A stretch of DNA of 64,000 nucleotides from Ensifer adhaerens. Lineage in GTDB: Bacteria; Pseudomonadota; Alphaproteobacteria; Rhizobiales; Rhizobiaceae. Position numbers and translations under genes: made by a program. The notes beneath the pieces were generated by a model. That model saw only the letters and a program-made list of their open reading frames with translations. It made no database searches and had not been told where the DNA came from. The DNA is taken from contig NZ_CP015880.1 of NCBI RefSeq assembly GCF_000697965.2, positions 3,234,001 to 3,298,000 on the forward strand, read 5' to 3'. Below are positions 9,317 through 17,661 of this stretch, one piece after another. The stretch's first letter is position 1; each line of letters starts with the position of its first letter.

Positions 9317-10558
9317 TTAGCCCTTCGTCCACGACCATTGGGTGACCGGCATGGCCGGCTTCCAGCCGGTCATGCCACCGATGGGTCCTGCACGCGCGAT
9401 ATCGATGCGGATCAGCGAACCGCCGAGCCGCGCGTGATGATCGAGCAGCACCGCTTCCATGTCCGTCGTCACCGCGTTGGCAACCAGCCGTCCGCCTGAC
9501 TTGAGCGCCTCGATCGCTGCTTCCATGACGCCGTCTTCGCTGCCGCCGCCGCCGATGAAGATCGCGTCCGGTTGTGGCAGGCCGGCAAGCGCCGCCGGCG
9601 CCTCGCCTTCGACAACCGTCAGCCCGGGCACGCCGAACATCGTCGCGTTGCGGCCGATGCGCGCTGCCCGCTCCGGCTCCACCTCGATGGTGATCGCCTG
9701 CATGGTCGGATCGGCGAGCATCCATTCGATGCCGATCGAGCCGGAGCCGCCGCCGATGTCCCATAGCAGTTCGCCCTTGCGCGGTGCGAGTGCCGACAGC
9801 GTCAGCGCCCGGACCTCGCGCTTGGTGATCTGCCCGTCATGTTCGAACAGCGCATCGTCGCGGCCGGCGGCAAGCGGCAGGATGCGCGCGCCCTCGTCGG
9901 CCGCCACCTCAATGGCGCAGACGTTCAAAGGATGCACGAGGCCGAGCATGAAGCGCGCGGCGATCTGCGTCGTCACCCGTTCGCCGGCGCCGCCAAGCGC
10001 CTCGAGAACCGTCAGCCGCGACTGACCGAAGCCGCTCGAAACCAAGAGCTCGGCAAGGTCCCTGGGGCCGGCGCCATCGGAGGTCAGCGTCAGCACCTTG
10101 GCGCCCGGATGAAGATGCGGCCGGACGAGATCCAGCGGCCGCCCATGGACGGAGACGAGCGTCGCATCCTGCAGCGCCCAGCCGAGGCGCGAGGCGGCAA
10201 GACTGATCGACGACGGCGCCGGAAGCGTGCGTATTTCGGCCGAGGCGATGCGGCGCGCCAGCGTCACGCCGACGCCGAAGAAGAACGGGTCGCCCGAGGC
10301 AAGCACCACCACCGGGCTGCCGCGACGCGCGACGATCTCGACGACCGAGCGTTCGAGGGGGCTTAGCCAATTGTGCGCTTCGCCGGTGATGAGGGAGGCG
10401 GCGAGCTCCAGATGACGATGGCCGCCGTAGACGACCGGCGCTTCGGCGATCAGCCGCTTGGCCTCGTCGCCGAGACCCGCTACACCATCCTCACCGATAC
10501 CGATGACGGTCAGCCAGGGGGAGACGATGGCGGGTTCGCTGTTCGACACGTCAGCCAT
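9317..10558 (-). CDS. cobL: Precorrin-6Y C5,15-methyltransferase (decarboxylating)
   Basis: Two-domain enzyme (413 residues) that methylates C-5 and C-15 and decarboxylates the C-12 acetate of precorrin-6Y to give precorrin-8X. The N-terminal half is a tetrapyrrole methylase; the C-terminal half is a CbiT-like methyltransferase with the SAM loop LLWDIGGGSGSIGIEWML. The start at 10558 is preferred over an upstream in-frame codon at 10594 because GAGG lies seven bases before it and the protein begins just ahead of the first conserved strand. The 5' end overlaps the divergent cobK. Confidence 0.95.
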   Translation of the reverse strand: MADVSNSEPAIVSPWLTVIGIGEDGVAGLGDEAKRLIAEAPVVYGGHRHLELAASLITGEAHNWLSPLERSVVEIVARRGSPVVVLASGDPFFFGVGVTLARRIASAEIRTLPAPSSISLAASRLGWALQDATLVSVHGRPLDLVRPHLHPGAKVLTLTSDGAGPRDLAELLVSSGFGQSRLTVLEALGGAGERVTTQIAARFMLGLVHPLNVCAIEVAADEGARILPLAAGRDDALFEHDGQITKREVRALTLSALAPRKGELLWDIGGGSGSIGIEWMLADPTMQAITIEVEPERAARIGRNATMFGVPGLTVVEGEAPAALAGLPQPDAIFIGGGGSEDGVMEAAIEALKSGGRLVANAVTTDMEAVLLDHHARLGGSLIRIDIARAGPIGGMTGWKPAMPVTQWSWTKG

Positions 10559-11312
10559 GGAAAAACCTCGTATTCTGATTCTGGGTGGCACCACCGAGGC
10601 ACGCGAACTCGCGCGCCGCTTGGCCGAAGATGTCCGCTACGACACCGCCATCTCGCTGGCCGGCCGCACCGCGGACCCGCGGCCGCAGCCGGTCAAGACG
10701 CGCATCGGCGGCTTTGGCGGCGCCGATGGGCTGGCGCATTTCCTGCATGACGAAAATATCGCGCTGCTGGTCGATGCGACGCACCCTTTTGCCGCACGCA
10801 TTTCGCACAACGCCGCGGAAGCAGCGCAAAGAACCGGCGTTGCGCTTATCGCCCTCCGCCGACCGGAATGGGTGCCCCTGCCTGGCGACCGCTGGACTGC
10901 TGTCGATAGCGTTGTCGAGGCCGTCAGCGCGCTCGGTGATCGGCGACGCCGCGTCTTCCTGGCGATAGGTCGACAGGAAGCTTTCCACTTCGAGGTCGCG
11001 CCGCAGCACAGCTACGTCATCCGCAGCGTCGATCCGGTGACGCCGCCGCTTAATCTGCCCGACCAGGAGGCGATCCTGGCGACCGGTCCCTTTGCGGAAG
11101 CCGATGAAGCCGCGTTGCTCAGGAGCCGGCAGATCGATGTGATCGTCGCCAAGAACAGCGGCGGCAGCGCCACCTACGGCAAGATTGCCGCAGCGCGCCG
11201 GCTCGGCATCGAGGTGATCATGGTCGAGCGGCGCAAGCCCGCGGACGTGCCGACGGTCGGCAGTTGCGACGAGGCACTCAACCGCATCGCTCACTGGCTC
11301 GCCCCTGCATAG
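10527..11312 (+). CDS. cobK: Precorrin-6A reductase
   Basis: NADPH-dependent reductase converting precorrin-6A to precorrin-6B (dihydro-precorrin-6A). The protein shows the nucleotide-binding start RILILGGTTEARELARRLA, the DATHPFAARIS motif and the late IVAKNSGGSATYGKI motif of CobK/CbiJ. It is the only cob gene here on the plus strand. The ATG at 10527 has a strong AGGGGGAG six bases ahead and gives 261 residues; a second in-frame ATG at 10557 lacks a ribosome site but would also fit. With the 10527 start the coding sequence overlaps the divergent cobL 5' end by 32 bases. The stop lies 22 bases inside the 3' end of cobJ. Confidence 0.94.
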   Translation: MAGSLFDTSAMEKPRILILGGTTEARELARRLAEDVRYDTAISLAGRTADPRPQPVKTRIGGFGGADGLAHFLHDENIALLVDATHPFAARISHNAAEAAQRTGVALIALRRPEWVPLPGDRWTAVDSVVEAVSALGDRRRRVFLAIGRQEAFHFEVAPQHSYVIRSVDPVTPPLNLPDQEAILATGPFAEADEAALLRSRQIDVIVAKNSGGSATYGKIAAARRLGIEVIMVERRKPADVPTVGSCDEALNRIAHWLAPA

Positions 11313-12055
11313 AAGCGCGGCGTGTAGACGAGATCGGGTTGGCTGTCGCGCTCGACGATTCGCGTCTCCGGCGAGCCGATGATGACGCATGTCGCCATGT
11401 CGGCGCGGTTGGCATCGGCCTCGCCGAGCGGCATCACCGCGATCCGTTCGTCCGGCCGCCCGGCCGCACGGCCGAAGATGACCGGAACCGTTGCCGGCAG
11501 AACGCTGCGCAGAAGCTCGAAGGCCTCACCGAGCTGCCAGGGCCGCGCCTTGCTGATCGGATTGTAGAGCGCAATGACGAAGCCCGCTTCCGCCGCCAGC
11601 CTGAGGCGCCGGGTGATGACTTCCCAGGGCTTCAGATTGTCGGAAAGCGAGATCGCACAGAAATCATGACCGAGCGGCGCGCCGATGCGGGCGGCAACGG
11701 CGAGCATCGCGGTCACGCCGGGCGTGATCACCAGTTCAACCGACTTCCATTCCGCCGGTCCCTTGTCGATCGCCTCGCAGACGGCGGCCGCCATGGCAAA
11801 GACACCGGGATCGCCACCGGAGACCATGCAGACCTTCACGCCTGCCGCAGCCCGCGTCAACGCGACCTGTGCCCGATCGAGCTCCTCGCGGTTGTCCGAG
11901 GCGACACGGATCTGATCCGGTCTGAGGTTCAGCCGGTCGAGATAGGGAAAGTAGCCGTAAAACTCCTGAGCGGCCGCAACGGCTTCCGCCGTTTCCGGCG
12001 TCATCTGCTTGGCGCTGCCCGGTCCGGTACCGACGACATAGAGCGTACCGGTCAT
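11291..12055 (-). CDS. cobJ: Precorrin-3B C17-methyltransferase
   Basis: Tetrapyrrole methylase of 254 residues; methylates C-17 of precorrin-3B and causes ring contraction. It begins with GTLYVVGTGPGSAKQMTPE and contains VSGGDPGVFAMA and ALYNPISKAR motifs of CobJ. The start at 12055 is set by an ATGA overlap with the cobI stop. The frame is open further upstream, but that part only mirrors cobI. The 3' end overlaps the convergent cobK by 22 bases. Confidence 0.95.
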   Translation of the reverse strand: MTGTLYVVGTGPGSAKQMTPETAEAVAAAQEFYGYFPYLDRLNLRPDQIRVASDNREELDRAQVALTRAAAGVKVCMVSGGDPGVFAMAAAVCEAIDKGPAEWKSVELVITPGVTAMLAVAARIGAPLGHDFCAISLSDNLKPWEVITRRLRLAAEAGFVIALYNPISKARPWQLGEAFELLRSVLPATVPVIFGRAAGRPDERIAVMPLGEADANRADMATCVIIGSPETRIVERDSQPDLVYTPRFYAGASQ

Positions 12056-12789
12056 GGTCGGTCCTTCCAGCCGGGAACGAGCACCAGCGAGAAATAGGGC
12101 GCCTCGTCGTCGGCCTTTTCCGCAAGAGCCGTCATCGCCGCGTTCTTCATCGTGCCGCGTTCGACATAGACGGCCTGGTCGAGACGGCCGGAGGCAGCGA
12201 GCGCCCGACGGATCTTCGGCAAATTGCGCCCGACCTTCATGATCACGGCGGCTTCGGTATCCGCAAGCCTGCGGCCGAGCTCGGCCTCGGCCATGGTGCC
12301 CGGAAGCACCGAGAGCACGTCGTCGCCCTGCACCAGCGGCAGGCCGGCAAGCGACCAACAGCCGGACATGGCGGTAATGCCGGGGATCACCTCGACCGGG
12401 AAACGATTGGCGAGCCGCACATGCAGGTGCATGTAGGAACCATAGAACAGCGGGTCGCCTTCACTGAGCACGGCGACCGTGCGTCCGGCGGCAAGATGCG
12501 CCGCTACCGCTTCGGCCGACGCATTGTAGAAGTCGGTGATCTGGGTCTTGTAGGCGCCATCGTCCTTGTCGATTTCGGTCGTCACCGGATAGTATAGCGG
12601 CAGCTCGACAAGATCGGGCTTCAGCAGACCCTCGACCACCGCGCGGCCGTTACCGCTTCGCCCGGCCTTGGCGAAATAGGCAAGCACATCGGCTTGCCCG
12701 AGCGCCTTCACCGCCTTGACCGTCAAAAGTTCCGGATCACCGGGGCCGGTCCCAACACCGATCAGGCGCCCCACGCCGACGCCGCTCAC
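12052..12789 (-). CDS. cobI: Precorrin-2 C20-methyltransferase
   Basis: SAM-dependent methylase (245 residues) that converts precorrin-2 to precorrin-3A, the first corrin-committed methylation. Starts GRLIGVGTGPGDPELLTVKAVKAL, with the VLSEGDPLFYGSYMHLH motif typical of CobI/CbiL. It overlaps cobH upstream and cobJ downstream by four bases each, indicating one coupled transcript. Confidence 0.95.
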   Translation of the reverse strand: MSGVGVGRLIGVGTGPGDPELLTVKAVKALGQADVLAYFAKAGRSGNGRAVVEGLLKPDLVELPLYYPVTTEIDKDDGAYKTQITDFYNASAEAVAAHLAAGRTVAVLSEGDPLFYGSYMHLHVRLANRFPVEVIPGITAMSGCWSLAGLPLVQGDDVLSVLPGTMAEAELGRRLADTEAAVIMKVGRNLPKIRRALAASGRLDQAVYVERGTMKNAAMTALAEKADDEAPYFSLVLVPGWKDRP

Positions 12790-13418
12790 AGGCCCGGCCT
12801 CGCGAGCGAGTTGAGCGCTGCCGCCGTCATGGCGCTGCCGCCGAGCCGGCCGCGCACGATGGCGAAGGGAACGCCATAGGAATTCTCGGCCAACGCATCC
12901 TTCGATTCCGCCGCGCCGACGAAACCGACGGGCATGCCGAGGATTGCCGCCGGCTTCGGCGCGCCGTCGCGCAGCATTTCCAAGAGGAAGAACAGCGCCG
13001 TCGGTGCGTTGCCGATCGCGACCACCGAACCGGCCAGCCGCTCGCTCCAGAGCTTCAGGGCTGCGGCGGAGCGGGTGTTGCCGATCTCGGCCGCAAGGCC
13101 GGGCGTGCGAGGATCGCGCAGCGTGCAGATCACCTCGTTGCCGGCCGGCAGACGGGCGCGGGTGACACCGTGCGCAACCATCTCGGCATCGCAGAGGATC
13201 GGCGCACCGGCTTTCAGCGCCGCACGGGCCGAGCTTACGAAATCGGGAGAAAACACGAACTGCCTGGTCGCCTCGACGGAACCGCAGGCGTGCACCATGC
13301 GCACCGCCAGATCCGCTTCCTCTTCGGAGAAGCGCGACAGATCGGCCTCGGCGCGGATGATGGCGAAGGAACGCTCGTAGATGGCGTTGCCATCGCGAAT
13401 GTAATCATACTCAGGCAT
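12786..13418 (-). CDS. cobH: Precorrin-8X methylmutase
   Basis: Moves the methyl group from C-11 to C-12 to form hydrogenobyrinic acid. The protein has 210 residues, the normal size, and the sequence RMVHACGS places histidine at position 43, the catalytic residue established for CobH. It starts two bases after cobG ends and overlaps cobI by four bases. Confidence 0.96.
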   Translation of the reverse strand: MPEYDYIRDGNAIYERSFAIIRAEADLSRFSEEEADLAVRMVHACGSVEATRQFVFSPDFVSSARAALKAGAPILCDAEMVAHGVTRARLPAGNEVICTLRDPRTPGLAAEIGNTRSAAALKLWSERLAGSVVAIGNAPTALFFLLEMLRDGAPKPAAILGMPVGFVGAAESKDALAENSYGVPFAIVRGRLGGSAMTAAALNSLARPGL

Positions 13419-13420
13419 GT

Positions 13421-14803
13421 CTATCCCTGTTCGAACGCTGCCGAGACGCGCGCAGCTCCGAGCCGTGTAAGACAGGACTGCGCCGATTCGCCAGCGTCTT
13501 TGTTTTGCCGCACCAGCCGGCCGAGCCGGGCAAGGGCGGATCCCATTCCATTCTCATCGGTGTAAGCGCTTGGCAAGCCATTGGCAGCCCCATTTACGAC
13601 AAGCCCGTATCCTGATGGCGCACCGACCAGCGTCAGTTCGGACGGCTTCGGCCGGGCGCAGCCCTTGGCGCAGCCGGAGAGATGCACGGCGAGCGACCCG
13701 TCGAGCAATTCCGGCGCCGTCTCGACGAGGCGCTCGGCCATGCCCTTGGTTTCCATCCACGCCGAGGCGCAACCCCTGCTGCCGGCGCAGGTGGCGATCG
13801 CGTTGCGCGGATCCTGCTCGGCAATGCGAAAACCGTGTGCCGCTGCCAGGCTCTGCGCCACAGCCGCCGTCTCGGGGCAAAGGCCGAGGACGAAGAAGGC
13901 GTGCCCGGGCGCAAGCCGGATCGCATTGGCGCCAAGCGCCTGGACCTGATGCAGGTAGGATGCCAGCGCGGCGGCCTCCACCTGAGCAAAGGCCAGACCG
14001 AGGCCAAGAACGGTGTCGGCGTTACCCAGCGCATGAATGCCGGGTATTGCGGCCGAACGCGGAGCGGCCGGGCGTTCGGACGATGTCTCACAGCGACAGA
14101 GCGCACGGATTTCCGACGGGTCCAGATCGCGCCCGCGCACCGTCGTGCCCAGGATCGCCAGTTTCTCGAGAATGGTGGCCAGGGCCGGCACGACCGCGTT
14201 GCCGGCCAACGTCCCGACGATCGATGCCTTCGTTGCCGTGCCGCCAAGCGACAGCACCCAGGCCACCCCCGCGACAGTCGAAACCGCCTGAAGGCGAATG
14301 TCGGCGACGACAGCGCCGAGACCAAACCGGCCACCGCTATCGATGACGACGGATAGTTTGGGTGCAAGCTTCAACGGCACCTGGCGCGCACCCAAGGCTT
14401 CACGAAGCTCAGTGGCAATCGGCCGCGGATCGGCGATCTCGTCCGGGTCGATGCCGGCTAGGGGCGGCACCTCGATCGCGAGCCCCTCGGCAATGGCGAT
14501 CTCCGCATCGCCGATCGCCTGCGCCAGCATTGGCCCCGAAGCCGCGCTCAGGCCGCGAAGCTGCAGGTTTCCGCGCGCGGTAATCTCGATGATGCCATTG
14601 CCGAAGCGCTCGGCAGCCGTGGCAAGGGCAATGACCTTCGGCAGCGTCAGGCTGTGATCCGTTGGCCTCACCCTCACGAGCAGGCCGTCGCCGGTCTGCA
14701 TCGGCTCTGCCAAGGACGGGCAGGCACCGCGGCGCATCGAAGCGACGGTGCCGGCATCTCCGGTCAATGGAAGGGCGCAGCTGGTCATCAAATCCGCCAT
14801 CAC
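13421..14803 (-). CDS. cobG: Precorrin-3B synthase (oxygen-dependent, Fe-S)
   Basis: Oxygen-using enzyme that hydroxylates precorrin-3A at C-20 and forms the gamma-lactone, the step that marks the aerobic pathway. It is related to sulfite/nitrite reductases and has 460 residues. The C-terminal half carries the 4Fe-4S cysteines in CAGSRGC (about 13775-13795) and SGCAKGC (about 13660-13680). It starts with consecutive GTG and ATG codons (14803, 14800) behind AGGAG; which is used is uncertain. It is first of the cobG-H-I-J run; cobF lies 94 bases upstream. Confidence 0.94.
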   Translation of the reverse strand: MMADLMTSCALPLTGDAGTVASMRRGACPSLAEPMQTGDGLLVRVRPTDHSLTLPKVIALATAAERFGNGIIEITARGNLQLRGLSAASGPMLAQAIGDAEIAIAEGLAIEVPPLAGIDPDEIADPRPIATELREALGARQVPLKLAPKLSVVIDSGGRFGLGAVVADIRLQAVSTVAGVAWVLSLGGTATKASIVGTLAGNAVVPALATILEKLAILGTTVRGRDLDPSEIRALCRCETSSERPAAPRSAAIPGIHALGNADTVLGLGLAFAQVEAAALASYLHQVQALGANAIRLAPGHAFFVLGLCPETAAVAQSLAAAHGFRIAEQDPRNAIATCAGSRGCASAWMETKGMAERLVETAPELLDGSLAVHLSGCAKGCARPKPSELTLVGAPSGYGLVVNGAANGLPSAYTDENGMGSALARLGRLVRQNKDAGESAQSCLTRLGAARVSAAFEQG

Positions 14804-14897
14804 TTGAGGCTCTCCTCCCTGAAGAAGCTCTTAAGACGCTATAACACAGCCGCAAACCTTGAGTGAGATCAAACACGACGCAGATCGGCCCTCCCCG

Positions 14898-15668
14898 TCA
14901 CTCGTCGAAGTCGGCGCCCTTGCGCAGGAGATAGATGTCCATGATCCATCCCATCTTCGCGCGCGCCGCCGCCCGCGTTTCAAGGATCCGGTCCTTCACC
15001 TCAGCCACGCGGCCGGAAATGACGATCTCATCCGGCGTGCCGAGATAGGCGCCCCAATAGATCTCCGCTTCCGGGTCCTCGACCCGCTGAAACGCCTGTT
15101 CGCCATCGAGCATGACGACCGAGGTCTGGCTCTTCTCGGGAAAGCTTTCGTGCAGCCGACGCCCCGTGGTGATCTCCACGGGCTTGCCGACGAGGTTCAG
15201 CGGAATGCGGTGGCTGGCGCAAAGCGCCTGCAGACTGGTGATCCCGGGAATGACGTCGTAGGCGAAGGCGACCTCACCGCGTGCCTTGACCCGCTCGACG
15301 ATGCGAATGGTGCTGTCATAGAGCATCGGGTCGCCCCAGACGAGAAACGCGCCGGTTCCCTCTTCGCCCAACTCCTTCGACAGAAGCGCTTCATAAATCC
15401 CAGCGATCTGGGCGTGCCAGTCATCGACGCTGCCGTCATAGCTGACGCCTTCGGTGCGCCGCACGGGCACCGCGAACTCGACGGTGCGGCTGTCCTTGCG
15501 CGTGACGTAGCGGGCGCAGATGTCGCGGCGCACTTCGGCAAGCTCGGTCTTCTTCGCTCCCTTGGTCGGGATAAAGAGCACGTCGGCGCGGTTCAGCGCG
15601 TTGATCGCCTGCACGGTCATGTGTTCGGGATTGCCCGAACCGATGCCGATGATCAGAATTTTGCGCAT
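14898..15668 (-). CDS. cobF: Precorrin-6A synthase (deacetylating)
   Basis: Methylates C-1 of precorrin-5 and releases the extruded acetate, an enzyme specific to the aerobic route. The protein has 256 residues when started at 15668, where GGAGG lies five bases ahead and the conserved RKILIIGIGSGNPEHMTVQAI begins at once. The MLDGEQAF and IYWGAYLGTPDEI segments fit CobF. It is the most upstream gene of the leftward cob group; I see no cobalamin riboswitch in the 97 bases before it. Confidence 0.94.
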   Translation of the reverse strand: MRKILIIGIGSGNPEHMTVQAINALNRADVLFIPTKGAKKTELAEVRRDICARYVTRKDSRTVEFAVPVRRTEGVSYDGSVDDWHAQIAGIYEALLSKELGEEGTGAFLVWGDPMLYDSTIRIVERVKARGEVAFAYDVIPGITSLQALCASHRIPLNLVGKPVEITTGRRLHESFPEKSQTSVVMLDGEQAFQRVEDPEAEIYWGAYLGTPDEIVISGRVAEVKDRILETRAAARAKMGWIMDIYLLRKGADFDE

Positions 15669-15765
15669 GCCCGCCTCCGCCATTTCGTTCGGGCGTCTTA
15701 GGCGGATCGCCGCCGCCAAGGCAAGACCTCAGGGCGACGACAAAGCCGTCATTCGCGCCAAGCCT

Positions 15766-16470
15766 TCAGTTGATGTCCGCAGCCGGATTTTCCGGCAGCC
15801 GCCAGTCGATCGGATCGAAGCCTTTGCCTTCAAGGAAGGCATTGGCCTGGGAAAAATGCCGGCAGCCGAGAAAGCCGGAATGGGCCGAGAGCGGCGACGG
15901 ATGCGGTGCTCTCAGGACAAGATGGCGCGAGCGGTCGACGAAGGCCGCCTTCTTCTGCGCATAGGAGCCCCAGAGCATGAAGACGACGGGATGCTCGGCC
16001 TCGTTGACCGCACGGATGATCGCATCCGTGAACTTTTCCCAACCGTGACCCTGGTGTGATGCCGCGTTGCCGCGCTCTACCGTCAGCACGCTGTTGAGGA
16101 GCAGCACACCTTGCTTCGCCCAGCTTTCGAGAAAGCCGTGTCGCGCCGGCGGAATGCCGAGATCTGTATTCAGCTCCTTGTAGATATTGACGAGCGAGGG
16201 CGGCGTCCGGACACCGGGGCGAACGCTGAAGCAGAGCCCATGCGCCTGGCCGTCACCGTGATAGGGATCCTGGCCGAGAATGACCACGCGCACCTTGTCG
16301 AGCGGCGTCAGGTCGAGCGCGCGAAAATACTCAGGCCCGCGAGGGAAAATCTGCCGGCCCTCGTTCTTCTGGGCCACGAGGAACTGCTTGAGGTCAGCCA
16401 TGTAGGCGCTGGCGAATTCCGGTGCCAACGCTTCCTTCCAGCTTTCTTCAAGCTTCACTGCCGTTTCCAT
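15766..16470 (-). CDS. ung: Uracil-DNA glycosylase
   Basis: Base-excision repair enzyme that removes uracil from DNA. 234 residues, family-1 UDG. Diagnostic motifs are all present: GQDPYHG (water-activating aspartate), [12 protein letters not shown] (uracil-binding region) and [17 protein letters not shown] (catalytic histidine and DNA intercalation loop). Co-directional with cobF but separated by about 100 bases; no functional link to B12 synthesis is implied. Confidence 0.96.
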   Translation of the reverse strand: METAVKLEESWKEALAPEFASAYMADLKQFLVAQKNEGRQIFPRGPEYFRALDLTPLDKVRVVILGQDPYHGDGQAHGLCFSVRPGVRTPPSLVNIYKELNTDLGIPPARHGFLESWAKQGVLLLNSVLTVERGNAASHQGHGWEKFTDAIIRAVNEAEHPVVFMLWGSYAQKKAAFVDRSRHLVLRAPHPSPLSAHSGFLGCRHFSQANAFLEGKGFDPIDWRLPENPAADIN

Positions 16471-16620
16471 TGCACGTCCGCTCCATGTCAGGGCATCGAG
16501 GCCGCAATTTAGGCCGCCCGGACATCATCGCAAGCCCAATCGCGCCCGCCGCAGGAATGCTGCACCGGTTTTGCCGGGCGGCCACAACCACACGGGTATT
16601 ACGCTAGCCCTTTTGAGGAG

Positions 16621-16644
16621 CATTGTATTTCAACAGATACAACG
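16621..16644 (+). promoter_or_regulatory. Upstream candidate ModE operator (Mo-box 1)
   Basis: CATTGTAT-N8-ATACAACG, an inverted repeat in which 7 of 8 positions pair. Its form equals the ModE operator known upstream of E. coli modA (CGTTATAT-N8-ACATAACG). It lies 42 bases, four helical turns, upstream of the second box. Confidence 0.6.
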
Positions 16645-16662
16645 GTAATCAGGAGGCGATAT

Positions 16663-16686
16663 CGTTGTATCCTAAGAGATATCACG
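16663..16686 (+). promoter_or_regulatory. Downstream candidate ModE operator (Mo-box 2)
   Basis: CGTTGTAT-N8-ATATCACG ends 19 bases before the modA start codon, where a bound repressor would block transcription or initiation. The left half-site is an exact inverted copy of the right half of box 1 (GATACAACG 16636-16644 and CGTTGTATC 16663-16671). The same N8 spacing is used in both. Confidence 0.65.
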
Positions 16687-16705
16687 CATCGTTGGAGGGA
16701 AATCG

Positions 16706-17497
16706 ATGATCAAGAGAAGAGACTGGCTGAAGGGACTGGTGCTGGCGCTCGGCCTCGCCTGGGCCGGCGCAAGTGTTCTGCCGGCGTCCGCACAGGCGGA
16801 AGAAAAGGTGACGGTCTTTGCGGCTGCGAGCCTGAAGAACGCGCTCGATGCGATCAATGCCGAGTGGCAGAAGGAAAGTGGCAAGGAAACGACCGTTTCC
16901 TACGCGGCCAGCTCGGCGCTGGCCAAGCAGGTGGAACAGGGCGCGCCCGCCGACGTCTTCATCTCTGCCGACCTCGCCTGGATGGACTACCTCGCCGAAA
17001 AGAAGCTGATCAAGGACGACACCCGCGCAAACCTGCTCGGCAACCGCATCGTGCTCGTCTCCGGCAAGCAGGACGCTGCCCCGGTCGAAATCAAGCAGGG
17101 CTTCGATCTCGCAGCCATTCTCGGTGACGGTCGCCTTGCCATGGGTGCCGTCGATTCCGTTCCGGCCGGCAAGTACGGCAAGGCTGCGCTCGAAAAGCTC
17201 GACGCCTGGAAGGCCGTGGAGGCCAAGGTCGCCGGCGCTGAAAGCGTTCGTGCCGCCCTCCTGCTCGTTTCGCGCGGCGAAGCGCCGTACGGCATCGTCT
17301 ACCAGACCGATGCCGCGGCAGACCCGGGCGTCAAGGTCGTCGGCACCTTCCCGGAAGACAGCCATCCGCCGATCATCTACCCGATCGCGATCACGGCCGA
17401 GAGCAAGAGCCCTGATGCGGCGGCCTACATCGACTTCGTCAAGTCGGCAAAGGCTGCTGAACTCTTTGAAAAGCAGGGCTTCACAGTCCTGAAGTAG
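16706..17497 (+). CDS. modA: Molybdate ABC transporter substrate-binding protein
   Basis: Periplasmic molybdate/tungstate-binding protein, 263 residues. A Sec signal peptide (about 1-31, ending ASAQA) is followed by VTVFAAASLKNALDAI, the family signature that includes an oxyanion-contacting serine. Other conserved parts are the DVFISADLAWMD and GEAPYGIVYQTDA segments. The ATG has GGAGGG six bases ahead. It is first gene of modABC, directly behind two candidate ModE boxes, so repression by sufficient molybdate is likely. Confidence 0.95.
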   Translation: MIKRRDWLKGLVLALGLAWAGASVLPASAQAEEKVTVFAAASLKNALDAINAEWQKESGKETTVSYAASSALAKQVEQGAPADVFISADLAWMDYLAEKKLIKDDTRANLLGNRIVLVSGKQDAAPVEIKQGFDLAAILGDGRLAMGAVDSVPAGKYGKAALEKLDAWKAVEAKVAGAESVRAALLLVSRGEAPYGIVYQTDAAADPGVKVVGTFPEDSHPPIIYPIAITAESKSPDAAAYIDFVKSAKAAELFEKQGFTVLK

Positions 17498-17554
17498 CCG
17501 GCTGAAATAGGCGCTAGTGCCGTCTGTCCAGAGGCAGGCGAAGCATCTAACGTC

Positions 17555-17596
17555 ATGTTCGCGTCGCCCGCGCCCAAACGCGGGCGACGCGAACAT
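17555..17596 (+). terminator. Perfect 18-bp hairpin between modA and modB
   Basis: Bases 17555-17572 and 17579-17596 are exact reverse complements, leaving a six-base loop CCCAAA. The stem is GC-rich and very stable, but only TTGTC follows, not a U-run. It is more likely a 3' stabiliser of modA message or a partial attenuator that lowers modBC relative to modA than a full terminator. Confidence 0.8.
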
Positions 17597-17661
17597 TTGT
17601 CAGAGGCAATAGGGGGCAGACAGCCGCGTCCCACAAGCCTCGTATTGGGGAGCGATATCCA

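Noticed and set aside
15669..15765. Possible cobalamin riboswitch before cobF
   Set aside because: The space is 97 bases, too short for the aptamer, and the conserved B12-box was not seen.
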